DNA of 64,000 bases from Nitrosospira sp. (GTDB lineage: Bacteria; Pseudomonadota; Gammaproteobacteria; Burkholderiales; Nitrosomonadaceae), in contig JACDGV010000007.1 of NCBI GenBank assembly GCA_013821425.1, positions 36,292-100,291 of the forward strand. Direction: 5' to 3'. Below, one piece after another: positions 43,065-50,829 of this stretch; position 1 is the first letter of the stretch; each line of letters begins with the position of its first letter. Below the pieces are notes generated by a model. The model did no database searches and was not told the DNA's origin. It saw only the letters and a program-made list of their open reading frames with translations. Made by a program: the position numbers and the translations under genes.

Positions 43065-43119
43065 GCAGGAGCGGGGGCTTGAATCCCCGCCAGCCTGAGT
43101 GCCTCTAACACGCTCCTGC
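43065..43119. repeat. Nested inverted repeat upstream of the RiPP-like operon
   Basis: Outer arms GCAGGAGCG (43065-43073) and CGCTCCTGC (43111-43119) are perfect over 9 bp. Inside, GCGGGG (43071-43076) pairs with CCCCGC (43085-43090). The two stems share GCG, so they would compete. It lies ~50 bases upstream of the precursor start: possible operator or leader structure. Confidence 0.55.
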
Positions 43120-43485
43120 GGCGCGCCTCACCGACATTCTGCCGAACCTCCTCAACGCTACCTGGAGCCGGCAATACCGCGAGATTGCAATCGTTTCGCA
43201 CATCGTATGAACGCTGTATTTATTTTTTGTCCGGGGGTATTCAAGCGACCAGAATTCTGCAAGAATTCGTGCTGCCTTGCGGGGGCTGCCTGTAAATCGC
43301 AAAGAATAACGGAGAATCTCGGCAATTGTTGATATGCTGCATCCCCTCAACGATATCCGAGGGCCCGGACCAAGGACCGGGCTTTCCGGAATTTTGGTTG
43401 AAGTGTTTTAAGCTGAAGACGGGAGTCCGCGGACGAAACGGCTTTAGACCGACATCTAAAAGGAACGACAGATCGGTTACTGTAT

Positions 43486-43491
43486 TATAAT
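43486..43491 (+). promoter_or_regulatory. Candidate -10 element of dksA
   Basis: TATAAT, 52 bases before the dksA start. The best -35 (ACGACA at 43465-43470) is only 15 bases upstream and poor, so the promoter assignment is weak. Confidence 0.35.
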
Positions 43492-43543
43492 TTTCCGATA
43501 AGCGTCAACATACGTAACCAGAAATGGAAGAGGAATACTAAAC

Positions 43544-43966
43544 ATGCCGCAAGAACTGCATAAACAAGTCATCCCATACAAGCCCAAGAAGGGAGAAAAC
43601 TACATGAGTTCCAAGCAACTTATGCATTTCCGCAGTATTCTGGAAGGCATTAAAGTTGAGTTGGGACATGACATAGATCGGACGGTGCATACGATGCAGG
43701 ATGAAGCTACCATTTTTGCCGACCCTAACGATCGTGCCAGTCAGGAGTCGGATATGGCTCTGGAATTACGCAACCGGGACCGCGAGCGCAAATTAATCAA
43801 GAAAATAGACGAGACTATCGCAAAAATAGATACAGGAGATTATGGTTATTGTGAAAGTTGCGGGGTGGAAATCGGCCTGAAGCGCCTGGAAGCCCGTCCG
43901 ACAGCCACTCTTTGCATAGATTGCAAAACCCTCGACGAGATACGAGAAAAACAGGTGGCCAAATAA
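43544..43966 (+). CDS. dksA: RNA polymerase-binding transcription factor DksA
   Basis: 140-residue secondary-channel factor that with ppGpp represses rRNA promoters and activates amino-acid genes. Coiled coil about residues 35-95 with the acidic tip ADPNDRAS (Asp60, Asp63). The zinc finger is Cys103, Cys106, Cys124 and Cys127 (CESCG...CIDC), so it is the four-cysteine form. AGAGGA precedes the ATG. A second ATG at residue 21 (SSKQLMHFR) is possible, but the longer form matches proteobacterial DksA length. Confidence 0.93.
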   Translation: MPQELHKQVIPYKPKKGENYMSSKQLMHFRSILEGIKVELGHDIDRTVHTMQDEATIFADPNDRASQESDMALELRNRDRERKLIKKIDETIAKIDTGDYGYCESCGVEIGLKRLEARPTATLCIDCKTLDEIREKQVAK

Positions 43967-44014
43967 ACGTGTTTTGGCTTTTCCCACAGGTACACTGATT
44001 CTGTCGTTTTAAAA

Positions 44015-44055
44015 ACAAAAAGCCCCTACCACAAGATAGGGACTTCTGTTTTTAT
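44015..44055. terminator. Bidirectional terminator between dksA and pnp
   Basis: AAGCCCCTA (44020-44028) pairs with TAGGGACTT (44037-44045) around an 8-base loop; eight pairs plus one mismatch or G-U depending on strand. On the plus strand CTGTTTTT follows. On the minus strand the opposite end reads CTTTTTGTTTTT. It serves both convergent genes. Confidence 0.88.
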
Positions 44056-44124
44056 TAGGAAACCTCTCAATTAGAACTTGATTTTCTGCTCCATTCCAGC
44101 CTTTCGGTTTTCTGTCAGCACAGG

Positions 44125-46230
44125 CTATGATGTGGCCGGATCCGCCACTTCAGTGGAAACCGCCTTCATGCTCAGGCGGAGGCGGCCCTTATCGTCCGCT
44201 TCCAGGACTTTCACCCGCACCGCCTGGCCCTCCTTTAGATGATCGGCAACATTATTGACGCGTTCGTTGGCAATCTGGGAGATGTGCAACAGCCCATCCT
44301 TGCCCGGCAGGACACTAACAATCGCACCAAAATCGAGAAGCTTCAAAACTGTTCCGTCGTATATTCTTCCAACCTCAACCTCGGCAGTGATGTCTTCGAT
44401 ACGTTTCCTTGCCAATTCGCCGCCTTCGGCGGTAATGCACGCAATCATTACGGTGCCATCGTCCGTGATATCGATAGTCGTGCCGGTCTCTTCAGTCAGT
44501 GCACGGATTACCGCGCCGCCTTTCCCTATCACATCCCGAATTTTCTCAGGGTTGATTTTCATTTTAATGATACGCGGTGCATGCTCCGAAATATCCTCGC
44601 GCGTAGCTGGCATAGCCTCTTTCATAATATGGAGAATATGCAGGCGTCCTTCCCTGGCTTGTATCAGCGCGGCTTGTAGAATATCTTTTGTGATGCCCTG
44701 GATCTTGATATCCATTTGTAGCGCGGTTATACCCTTCTCAGTACCACCCACCTTGAAATCCATATCGCCCAGATGATCTTCGTCCCCCAGAATGTCGGTC
44801 AGCACAGCAAATCTGTTACCCTCCTTGATCAATCCCATGGCAATGCCTGCCACATGCGCTTTTAGTGGCACCCCCGCGTCCATTAACGCAAGACACCCAC
44901 CGCAAACCGATGCCATAGAACTGGAGCCATTCGATTCCGTGATTTCAGATACTACGCGCAGCGAATAACCAAATTCTTCGGGCGAAGGCAGTACGGCAAC
45001 CAAAGCGCGCTTGGCAAGCCGTCCATGCCCGATTTCCCGGCGCTTTGGTGTCCCTACGCGACCGGTCTCCCCCGTGGCATAAGGCGGCATATTGTAGTGA
45101 AGCATGAACCGTTCGGAGTAATCTCCTTGCAGTGCATCAATTTTTTGTTCATCCCGGCCCGTGCCCAGTGTTGCAACGACCAGTGCCTGAGTTTCCCCCC
45201 GAGTAAAAAGAGCGGAGCCATGCGCTCGCGGCAACAGACCATTGCGAATCGTAATGGGGCGAACGGTGCGCGTATTACGTCCGTCTATTCGAGGCTCGCC
45301 ATCGAGAATCTGGGAGCGCACAATTCTTGACTCCAGAGCAAAGCAGGCCTCCTTTATCGCTTGCGGATCGGGCTCATCCTCTACCTCGGCCCCGACCTCG
45401 GCGAAAACTCGTCTCCAGATATCGTCTATCTTTTCTGATCGCGCCTGTTTCTGCTTTAGCTGGAAAGCGGCGCGCAAATCGTTTTCCGCCAGAGCCGAAA
45501 TTCTCTCAGCCAGAGCGCCGCTACGGGTTGCCGGTGCCCAGTCCCATGCGATAACTCCCGCTTCGTCGGCCAACTCGTTGATAGCATCGATCGCTGCCTG
45601 CATTTGTTGATGACCGTAGACAATGGCGCCCAGCATAATGTCTTCAGGTAGCTCTAGTGCCTCGGACTCAACCATCAGAACAGCCTGCTGTGTACCCGCC
45701 ACCACCAAATTCAACTGAGTCTGCTTCAAGGCGGTTGTGGCGGGGTTCAGAACATATTCGTCATTGATGTAGCCGACGCGGGCCGCCCCGATGGGGCCAT
45801 CAAAGGGAATGCCGGAAAGAACGAGCGCGGCAGAGGCACCCAGCATGGCTGGTATATCCGGATCCACTTCATTATCGGAAGATAAAACGGTAGCCACAAT
45901 CTGTACTTCATTGTAGAAACTATCAGGAAACAACGGGCGAATCGGGCGATCGATCAGGCGACAGGTAAGTATTTCTTTCTCGGAGGGACGGCCTTCGCGC
46001 TTGAAAAAACTACCGGGTATTCTGCCGGCGGCATAGGTCCGCTCCTGATAGTCCACTGTCAGAGGGAAAAAATCCTGCCCCTGCTTGGCGTTTTTCGCAC
46101 CCACCACCGTAACCAGAACCACGGTATCGTCCATGGTTACCATTACTGCTCCGTGGGCCTGCCGCGCTATCTCTCCGGTTTCAAACGTTAGTTGATGAGA
46201 CCCATAGGTAATGCTTTTCTTGATTTTCAA
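44125..46230 (-). CDS. pnp: Polyribonucleotide nucleotidyltransferase (PNPase)
   Basis: 701-residue phosphorolytic 3'-5' exoribonuclease, a trimeric degradosome component. Two RNase PH domains (residues ~5-210 and ~310-540). The second has the active-site region [21 protein letters not shown] domain ~550-610 ([15 protein letters not shown]) and S1 domain ~620-690 ([27 protein letters not shown]). Downstream of rpsO on the same strand (128-base gap), the usual order, where an RNase III hairpin often controls pnp. I did not identify one with certainty. Confidence 0.97.
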   Translation of the reverse strand: MKIKKSITYGSHQLTFETGEIARQAHGAVMVTMDDTVVLVTVVGAKNAKQGQDFFPLTVDYQERTYAAGRIPGSFFKREGRPSEKEILTCRLIDRPIRPLFPDSFYNEVQIVATVLSSDNEVDPDIPAMLGASAALVLSGIPFDGPIGAARVGYINDEYVLNPATTALKQTQLNLVVAGTQQAVLMVESEALELPEDIMLGAIVYGHQQMQAAIDAINELADEAGVIAWDWAPATRSGALAERISALAENDLRAAFQLKQKQARSEKIDDIWRRVFAEVGAEVEDEPDPQAIKEACFALESRIVRSQILDGEPRIDGRNTRTVRPITIRNGLLPRAHGSALFTRGETQALVVATLGTGRDEQKIDALQGDYSERFMLHYNMPPYATGETGRVGTPKRREIGHGRLAKRALVAVLPSPEEFGYSLRVVSEITESNGSSSMASVCGGCLALMDAGVPLKAHVAGIAMGLIKEGNRFAVLTDILGDEDHLGDMDFKVGGTEKGITALQMDIKIQGITKDILQAALIQAREGRLHILHIMKEAMPATREDISEHAPRIIKMKINPEKIRDVIGKGGAVIRALTEETGTTIDITDDGTVMIACITAEGGELARKRIEDITAEVEVGRIYDGTVLKLLDFGAIVSVLPGKDGLLHISQIANERVNNVADHLKEGQAVRVKVLEADDKGRLRLSMKAVSTEVADPATS

Positions 46231-46358
46231 TTAACTACCCTTTTCGATAAAAACATTGCGGTCGACCTCGAGTCAATCGACACAGGCAAACCCCTCATTG
46301 TCCCCGCGGAAAGGTGTCTTGTATTTATTCCGCCGCGGCCCGACCGGGAACCACTATG

Positions 46359-46628
46359 TTATTTGCGCAATCCGAGACGCTCTATCAGAGTCCGATAACT
46401 CTCGGAGCTACCACGCTTCAGGTAATCAAGCAGCTTGCGGCGCCGGCTGACCATACGCAATAAACCGCGGCGGGAATGGTGATCCTTGACGTGCGACTTG
46501 AAATGACCCGCCAAATCGTTGATACGGGCGGTCAATAAAGCGACCTGCACTTCGGGAGAACCCGTGTCTCCATCGACTCGTTGATAGTCGCGCACCACCT
46601 GTGCTTTTTGATCGGTTGTGACTGCCAT
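46359..46628 (-). CDS. rpsO: 30S ribosomal protein S15
   Basis: 89-residue small-subunit protein that binds 16S rRNA helices 20-22. The typical sequence includes [32 protein letters not shown] and LVS-like [15 protein letters not shown]. Normal length. First of rpsO-pnp; GGGAGAG precedes the ATG. Confidence 0.97.
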   Translation of the reverse strand: MAVTTDQKAQVVRDYQRVDGDTGSPEVQVALLTARINDLAGHFKSHVKDHHSRRGLLRMVSRRRKLLDYLKRGSSESYRTLIERLGLRK

Positions 46629-46817
46629 GCCTACTCTCCCTACGCCTAGTGCGAAAGGGCGACATTTTACTCTTTAACATGGCCCATCCTCAAGTAATGT
46701 TATAACTTTATTTCGCGCTCACTGCGTGTATTGCGGCAGTACCCCAAAAATCCGCTGGCGCGCCAGAGCAGGAAAAAGCGGACGCAGGTCAACCATGAAC
46801 CCGCCGGGCGTAAAGGC

Positions 46818-46884
46818 TTAGGGGAGCCCTGAACAAGTCCTTCGCGGGCGCTCCCCGAAGGACTTGTTCAGGGCTTCCTTAGGG
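46818..46884. repeat. Long inverted repeat of dispersed element (copies D and D'); possible terminator of hpnG
   Basis: The left arm has AGCCCTGAACAAGTCCTTCG (46825-46844), and the exact complement is CGAAGGACTTGTTCAGGGCT (46856-46875). The 20-bp perfect stem has an 11-base loop, and the arms extend imperfectly outward. The right arm on the minus strand is the same sequence as repeat copy C after rhlE. It lies 12 bases beyond the hpnG stop and upstream of rpsO. The transcript would fold strongly, but it has no T-run. Confidence 0.85.
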
Positions 46885-46895
46885 GGATTCGCTTG

Positions 46896-47606
46896 CTAAT
46901 TCGAGGCAATCCCCATTTCCATGCGTACATGCCGGGCCACCGCAGACAAAGTGGAACAGGCAGACCGCGCGTCCGCCGCAAGACGCAGCAGAATGCCGAG
47001 ACTCACAGAGCGCCGCAGCAGTAGTGGTAGAACCCGCGCCAGGTCGGCGCTCCCGTCGGCGCGCACCGCGCCGAGCAAAGCCGGGGGGGGAGAAAACCCG
47101 AGGGGGTCCGAGATTGCCCGCACCGCCAGAAACGGGATACCCGCACGTGCGGCGGCCTCTGCCACCGCACCGCTTTCCATATCTACCGCGCAGGCGCCGG
47201 TAGCTTGGGCCAGTTTACATTTTGCCGCACGCGAGGTCAGCACGTCGCCGCTGGCAGCCAGGACACCGCCCACGACACTCAGATGACCAGGCAGTTGCAG
47301 CCGCACGCTGGCACGCCAGCTCAAGTCAACTCCCAGTAACCGACCGGCATGAATCGACTCGGGCAATACCAGGTCTCCAGGGCGCAGACCGGGCTCCAGT
47401 GCGCCGGCAAACCCGAAACTCATCAGCGCGGAGGCGCCCCCTGTTTTCAGCCCTTCCGCAGCTTCCCGGGCTGCTTCCGCACCCATGCCGCAAACCCATA
47501 TCGCGGCACTTTCCCCAAGGCTGAAACGTTGATTAAAAGGCAGGCGGAGACGCGTAATGCAACGAGACTCCATTCTCATTGCCGTGACGATACCAACTCC
47601 CCTCAC
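46896..47606 (-). CDS. hpnG: Hopanoid-associated nucleosidase/phosphorylase HpnG
   Basis: 236-residue protein of the MTA/SAH nucleosidase (PNP/UDP phosphorylase) family. FGFAGALEPGLRPGDLVLPESI and ACAVDMESGAVAEAAARAGIPFLAVRAISDP carry the family active site. HpnG removes adenine from adenosylhopane to give ribosylhopane on the way to bacteriohopanetetrol. It overlaps shc by 4 bases, so translation is coupled. Last gene of the hopanoid operon. Confidence 0.9.
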   Translation of the reverse strand: MRGVGIVTAMRMESRCITRLRLPFNQRFSLGESAAIWVCGMGAEAAREAAEGLKTGGASALMSFGFAGALEPGLRPGDLVLPESIHAGRLLGVDLSWRASVRLQLPGHLSVVGGVLAASGDVLTSRAAKCKLAQATGACAVDMESGAVAEAAARAGIPFLAVRAISDPLGFSPPPALLGAVRADGSADLARVLPLLLRRSVSLGILLRLAADARSACSTLSAVARHVRMEMGIASN

Positions 47607-49549
47607 ACAGAGGTCTTCCGGCTCAGCGCATGGAATCGGGTCAAGGCCCAGAGCGGGAAATACTTCGCATAGCCGTGATATTTAAGGTAGAAAACTCGCG
47701 GGAAACCGGGCGCGGTAAACCATGGGTCGTCCCACAGGCCATCAGCGCCCTGCGTCTCCAGCAGGTATGCGATGCCGCGGCGTACTTCATTGCTATATCC
47801 CTCTCCCGCCGCCATCAGCGCCAGCAGCGCCCAGGCGGTCTGGAAAGACGTGCTCGTCGCGAACTGCCCAGCCTGCCTGGGTTCAGAATAGGTATCGTTG
47901 CTTTCACCCCAGCCTCCGTCGTCCCTTTGTACTGACTTCAGCCATTGCACCGCGCGGCGAACGGCGAGATTACCGGAATCAAGACCAGCCAAGCGAAAAG
48001 CCTCGAGTACGGACCAGGTACCGTAAATATAATTGGATCCCCAGCGCCCAAACCATGCTCCGCTGGGCTCCTGCTCCCTGTAAAGATAGGCGAGGCCGCG
48101 GGCGACGGCCTCCTTGTGCCTGGACTCGCCAATCATTGCGAGGAAACCGGTACAACGGGCCGTTACATCGCTCGTTGGAGGGTCGAGTAGTGCACCGTGG
48201 TCGGCAAATGGGATCTCATTCAAGTAAAAATAGGTGTTGTCACTGTCGAAAGCCGCAAAACCGCCGTTGCGAGACTGCATTCCGGCGAGCCAGTCTGCGG
48301 CTCGCATTATATTTTTGCGATAACCCTCCGCGTCAGCCTGCTGCAGGGCCCATGCCACAGCCGCGGTGTCGTCGAGATCAGGGTAATGGGGATTGGCATA
48401 TTGGAATGCCCAGCCGCCGCCCGGAAGGTCAGGGTGGTCTTCCTGCCAGTCTGCTGGCGCATCGAGTATCTGGTTAGGGATCATCCAATCGAGGGCATTC
48501 CGGATAGGCTTTTGATCGAAGTCAACATCTTCCTGGAAAGCAAGGCATGTAAGGACGGTATCCCACACCGGTGACGCACACGGCTGACACCAGACACGAT
48601 CGCCTTCATCTACCAGCAACCCACGCATAGCTTCACGACACTGAGACCGGTAAGGGTGCTCGAAGGGGTAGCCCAGAAGCGCCAGCGCTTCGCCGGCATT
48701 GGCCATTGCGGGAAAAATTCCGCCAAGACCGGAATCGCCGTTAAGCCGCTCCACGATCCAGCGTTCCGCCCGGCGTAACGCAACACGGCGCAGTGCCGTT
48801 GGAATGAGTGGCTCTAAAAAAGCACCAGTACGTTCAAGAAGCAGGAACAAACGGTTGAGGCTAGTGCGTACGGGAAAGTAGTTCCGCTCTTCCTCCGGCG
48901 GCACCGTAAACAGTTCATGGACACCGACGTTGCGCGGGTTTGCGGCTCGCGCTCTCAGGCTGCACAGAATGGAGAGCGGTATCATGACCGTACGAGACCA
49001 GTACGCGACTTTGCTCAAGTGAAAAGGAAACCACCGGGGGAGCAGTATGATCTCCACTGGCACGAACGGGACGCCGCGCCAGGGAATCTGGCCATACATC
49101 GCGAGCAATATCCGCGTGAATACGTTGGCGCGAGCCGCGCCTCCATGTTGAAGAATGGCGGCGCGAGCCCTAGCCATATGAGGGGCGTCCGGCGAATCGC
49201 CCGTAATTTTTAGCGCATAGTAAGCCTTGATGGTACAGCTTAAATCGAAGTGCCCGCCGTAGTATAATGGCCAGCCACCATGAGTGAAATCCTGCTTTTC
49301 GCGGATAAATCGCGCCAGCTTGACTTCCAGGTCTACATCCACCTCATCCATGAAGTGCATCATCAGCACATACTCGGCTGGAATGGTGCAATCCGCTTCC
49401 AGCGGAAAACACCAATGGCCGTCGTCTTTTTGCAGAGCCAGCAGGGCTTGACGCGCTGCGGTTAATCCTTCTTCCACCGTCGGTGCACCGGTTGAATCTG
49501 GATATCGGTCTTGCGATGATAATCTGGCCGTACCGTCAAATCGTTTCAT
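47603..49549 (-). CDS. shc: Squalene-hopene cyclase
   Basis: 648-residue class II terpene cyclase that turns squalene into hopene/hopanol, a monotopic inner-membrane enzyme. The acid motif is DLDD at residues 391-394 (YPDLDDTAAVAW), in place of the commoner DVDD. QW-type repeats occur, e.g. QKDDGHWCFP, QSRNGGFAAF and VQRDDGGWGES. GRWGSNYIYGTWSVL is also conserved. Length is normal. Between mlaA (215 bases upstream) and hpnG. Confidence 0.97.
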   Translation of the reverse strand: MKRFDGTARLSSQDRYPDSTGAPTVEEGLTAARQALLALQKDDGHWCFPLEADCTIPAEYVLMMHFMDEVDVDLEVKLARFIREKQDFTHGGWPLYYGGHFDLSCTIKAYYALKITGDSPDAPHMARARAAILQHGGAARANVFTRILLAMYGQIPWRGVPFVPVEIILLPRWFPFHLSKVAYWSRTVMIPLSILCSLRARAANPRNVGVHELFTVPPEEERNYFPVRTSLNRLFLLLERTGAFLEPLIPTALRRVALRRAERWIVERLNGDSGLGGIFPAMANAGEALALLGYPFEHPYRSQCREAMRGLLVDEGDRVWCQPCASPVWDTVLTCLAFQEDVDFDQKPIRNALDWMIPNQILDAPADWQEDHPDLPGGGWAFQYANPHYPDLDDTAAVAWALQQADAEGYRKNIMRAADWLAGMQSRNGGFAAFDSDNTYFYLNEIPFADHGALLDPPTSDVTARCTGFLAMIGESRHKEAVARGLAYLYREQEPSGAWFGRWGSNYIYGTWSVLEAFRLAGLDSGNLAVRRAVQWLKSVQRDDGGWGESNDTYSEPRQAGQFATSTSFQTAWALLALMAAGEGYSNEVRRGIAYLLETQGADGLWDDPWFTAPGFPRVFYLKYHGYAKYFPLWALTRFHALSRKTSV

Positions 49550-49764
49550 TTGTTCTTTACCGAAATTCCCGGGGTAAATCGGGATGTGCCATCCGTATAA
49601 TCAGTAGGGCAACCACTCGCATCAATAAAAGCGGGTTCCGCATGGAGAGTTACGTTTTACGTAGCTATGGAGCCAAACCGGAAAACTCTGGCCGGAGAAA
49701 AAGTTTTCACCGGAACGTGCACCGCGTCTCGATCGTATACACTATAGCTTCATCCTGCTGATTC

Positions 49765-50610
49765 TCAGTTTAGCGGCTCGGCCCGCGGCTTTTCTGAAAT
49801 TTCGTACTGCAAGGAATCATCATCAAGCGGATCGTCGTAGCTCTCGGGTGGCGGGTCACCATCGTAAATCAGATGCTTGCGTTGTTGCAAGTATCCCTCG
49901 CGCACGAAGAGATAAGGGTCCAGCGCGGCCTGGTCGCGAAGACGCATGGGGCCGGACAGCCGCGCTCGTCTGTCGATTATACTTAAAACGGCGACCGGAG
50001 CGACAACTGCGGTACTTGCGACAGAACCGGCATAAAACAAAAGATTGCTGACAACGCTGACCGGAATACCCGGCGCATCGCGTGAGCTGCTGGGTCCGAT
50101 CAAGGGCACGAACAGGTAAGACCCCGTATCGACCCCCCAAACGCCCAATGTTTGTCCAAAATCTTCGTCATGCTGCGGCAAGCCCATGGGTCCCGCCATG
50201 TCAAATAACCCGCCCAGCCCAATAGTCGTGTTGACGACAAAACGCAGGCTATCCTGGAATCCCTGACGTACCTTGCCCTGTAAAAACCCGTTTAGAATGA
50301 CGTTCGGATAGGCAAGGTTATCATAGAAGTTCCCAATCGAGCGCTGCATGGCTCCGGGGACATATTTTACATAAACATCCGCAACCGGCGCCAGAATAGC
50401 GCGGTCGACTCTATCCGTGAAGTCATAGAACTTGCGATTGGTTTGCTCATTAGGATCAATCGGGTCTGCTCCCGGATCGCTGGCGCGCATCGTGGCACAA
50501 CCCGAAAACAGTAATGCGCATGACAACAACAGCACGGCTGAACGCGCATGCACCATGTCCGTGCGGTGCTTTAACTTTTCTGGTAGCGCGGTATTCTGGC
50601 TTTGCGGCAT
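49765..50610 (-). CDS. mlaA: MlaA/VacJ family outer-membrane lipoprotein
   Basis: 281-residue lipoprotein with a lipobox LLFSGC. The start may be the ATG at 50556 (MVHARSAVLLL), which gives a standard signal, rather than 50610. The MlaA core is NEQTNRKFYDFTDRVDRAILAPVAD-type, then IGNFYDNLAYPNVILNGFLQGK and DFGQTLGVWGV, ending in an acidic tail. MlaA forms a ring that takes phospholipid from the outer leaflet of the outer membrane. Lying between hpnN and shc it probably serves hopanoid traffic, which is inference. No mlaFEDB is nearby. Confidence 0.92.
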   Translation of the reverse strand: MPQSQNTALPEKLKHRTDMVHARSAVLLLSCALLFSGCATMRASDPGADPIDPNEQTNRKFYDFTDRVDRAILAPVADVYVKYVPGAMQRSIGNFYDNLAYPNVILNGFLQGKVRQGFQDSLRFVVNTTIGLGGLFDMAGPMGLPQHDEDFGQTLGVWGVDTGSYLFVPLIGPSSSRDAPGIPVSVVSNLLFYAGSVASTAVVAPVAVLSIIDRRARLSGPMRLRDQAALDPYLFVREGYLQQRKHLIYDGDPPPESYDDPLDDDSLQYEISEKPRAEPLN

Positions 50611-50829
50611 CTTTCAGGACGGCAAACGTTCAAAGGTGCGAAGTATAAACAATAACTGCGGCTTTGGCGCGTAGCTTTGCGCTGTTTAACCCTGTCAGGA
50701 GATTGGGCGGCCGTTGAGCATTTCCCATCAGGATGCATGGAATATTTCACGGATTCAGGCGAGGCACGGCATTCCTGCACGTTCGCGCACTGAAGGCAGT
50801 CCCGATGCTGTTCTGATGTTCTGATGAAA

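Larger units (their letters stand above)
43019..43543. other. Divergent intergenic region (RiPP-like operon / dksA)
   Basis: 525 bases with several signals. There is a long inverted repeat near the precursor gene (43065-43119) and an AT-rich CATAATATTTT (minus, ~43045-43055) that could be a -10. A GC hairpin GCCCGG...CCGGGC lies at 43363-43382. A TATAAT is at 43486-43491 ahead of dksA. A 48-codon minus frame (43055-43201) is discussed in findings and not called as a gene. Confidence 0.55.

Noticed and set aside
43065..43119. tRNA-like appearance (7-bp GCAGGAG/CTCCTGC stem plus TTCAAGC loop on the minus strand)
   Set aside because: Only 55 bases long, with no D- or anticodon arm and a mismatch at the T-stem closing pair; treated as an inverted repeat.
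43105..43350. 81-codon minus-strand frame upstream of the RiPP-like precursor
   Set aside because: Composition is Arg/Ser/Cys-rich without domain features, and it overlaps another frame that reads more coherently; judged chance.
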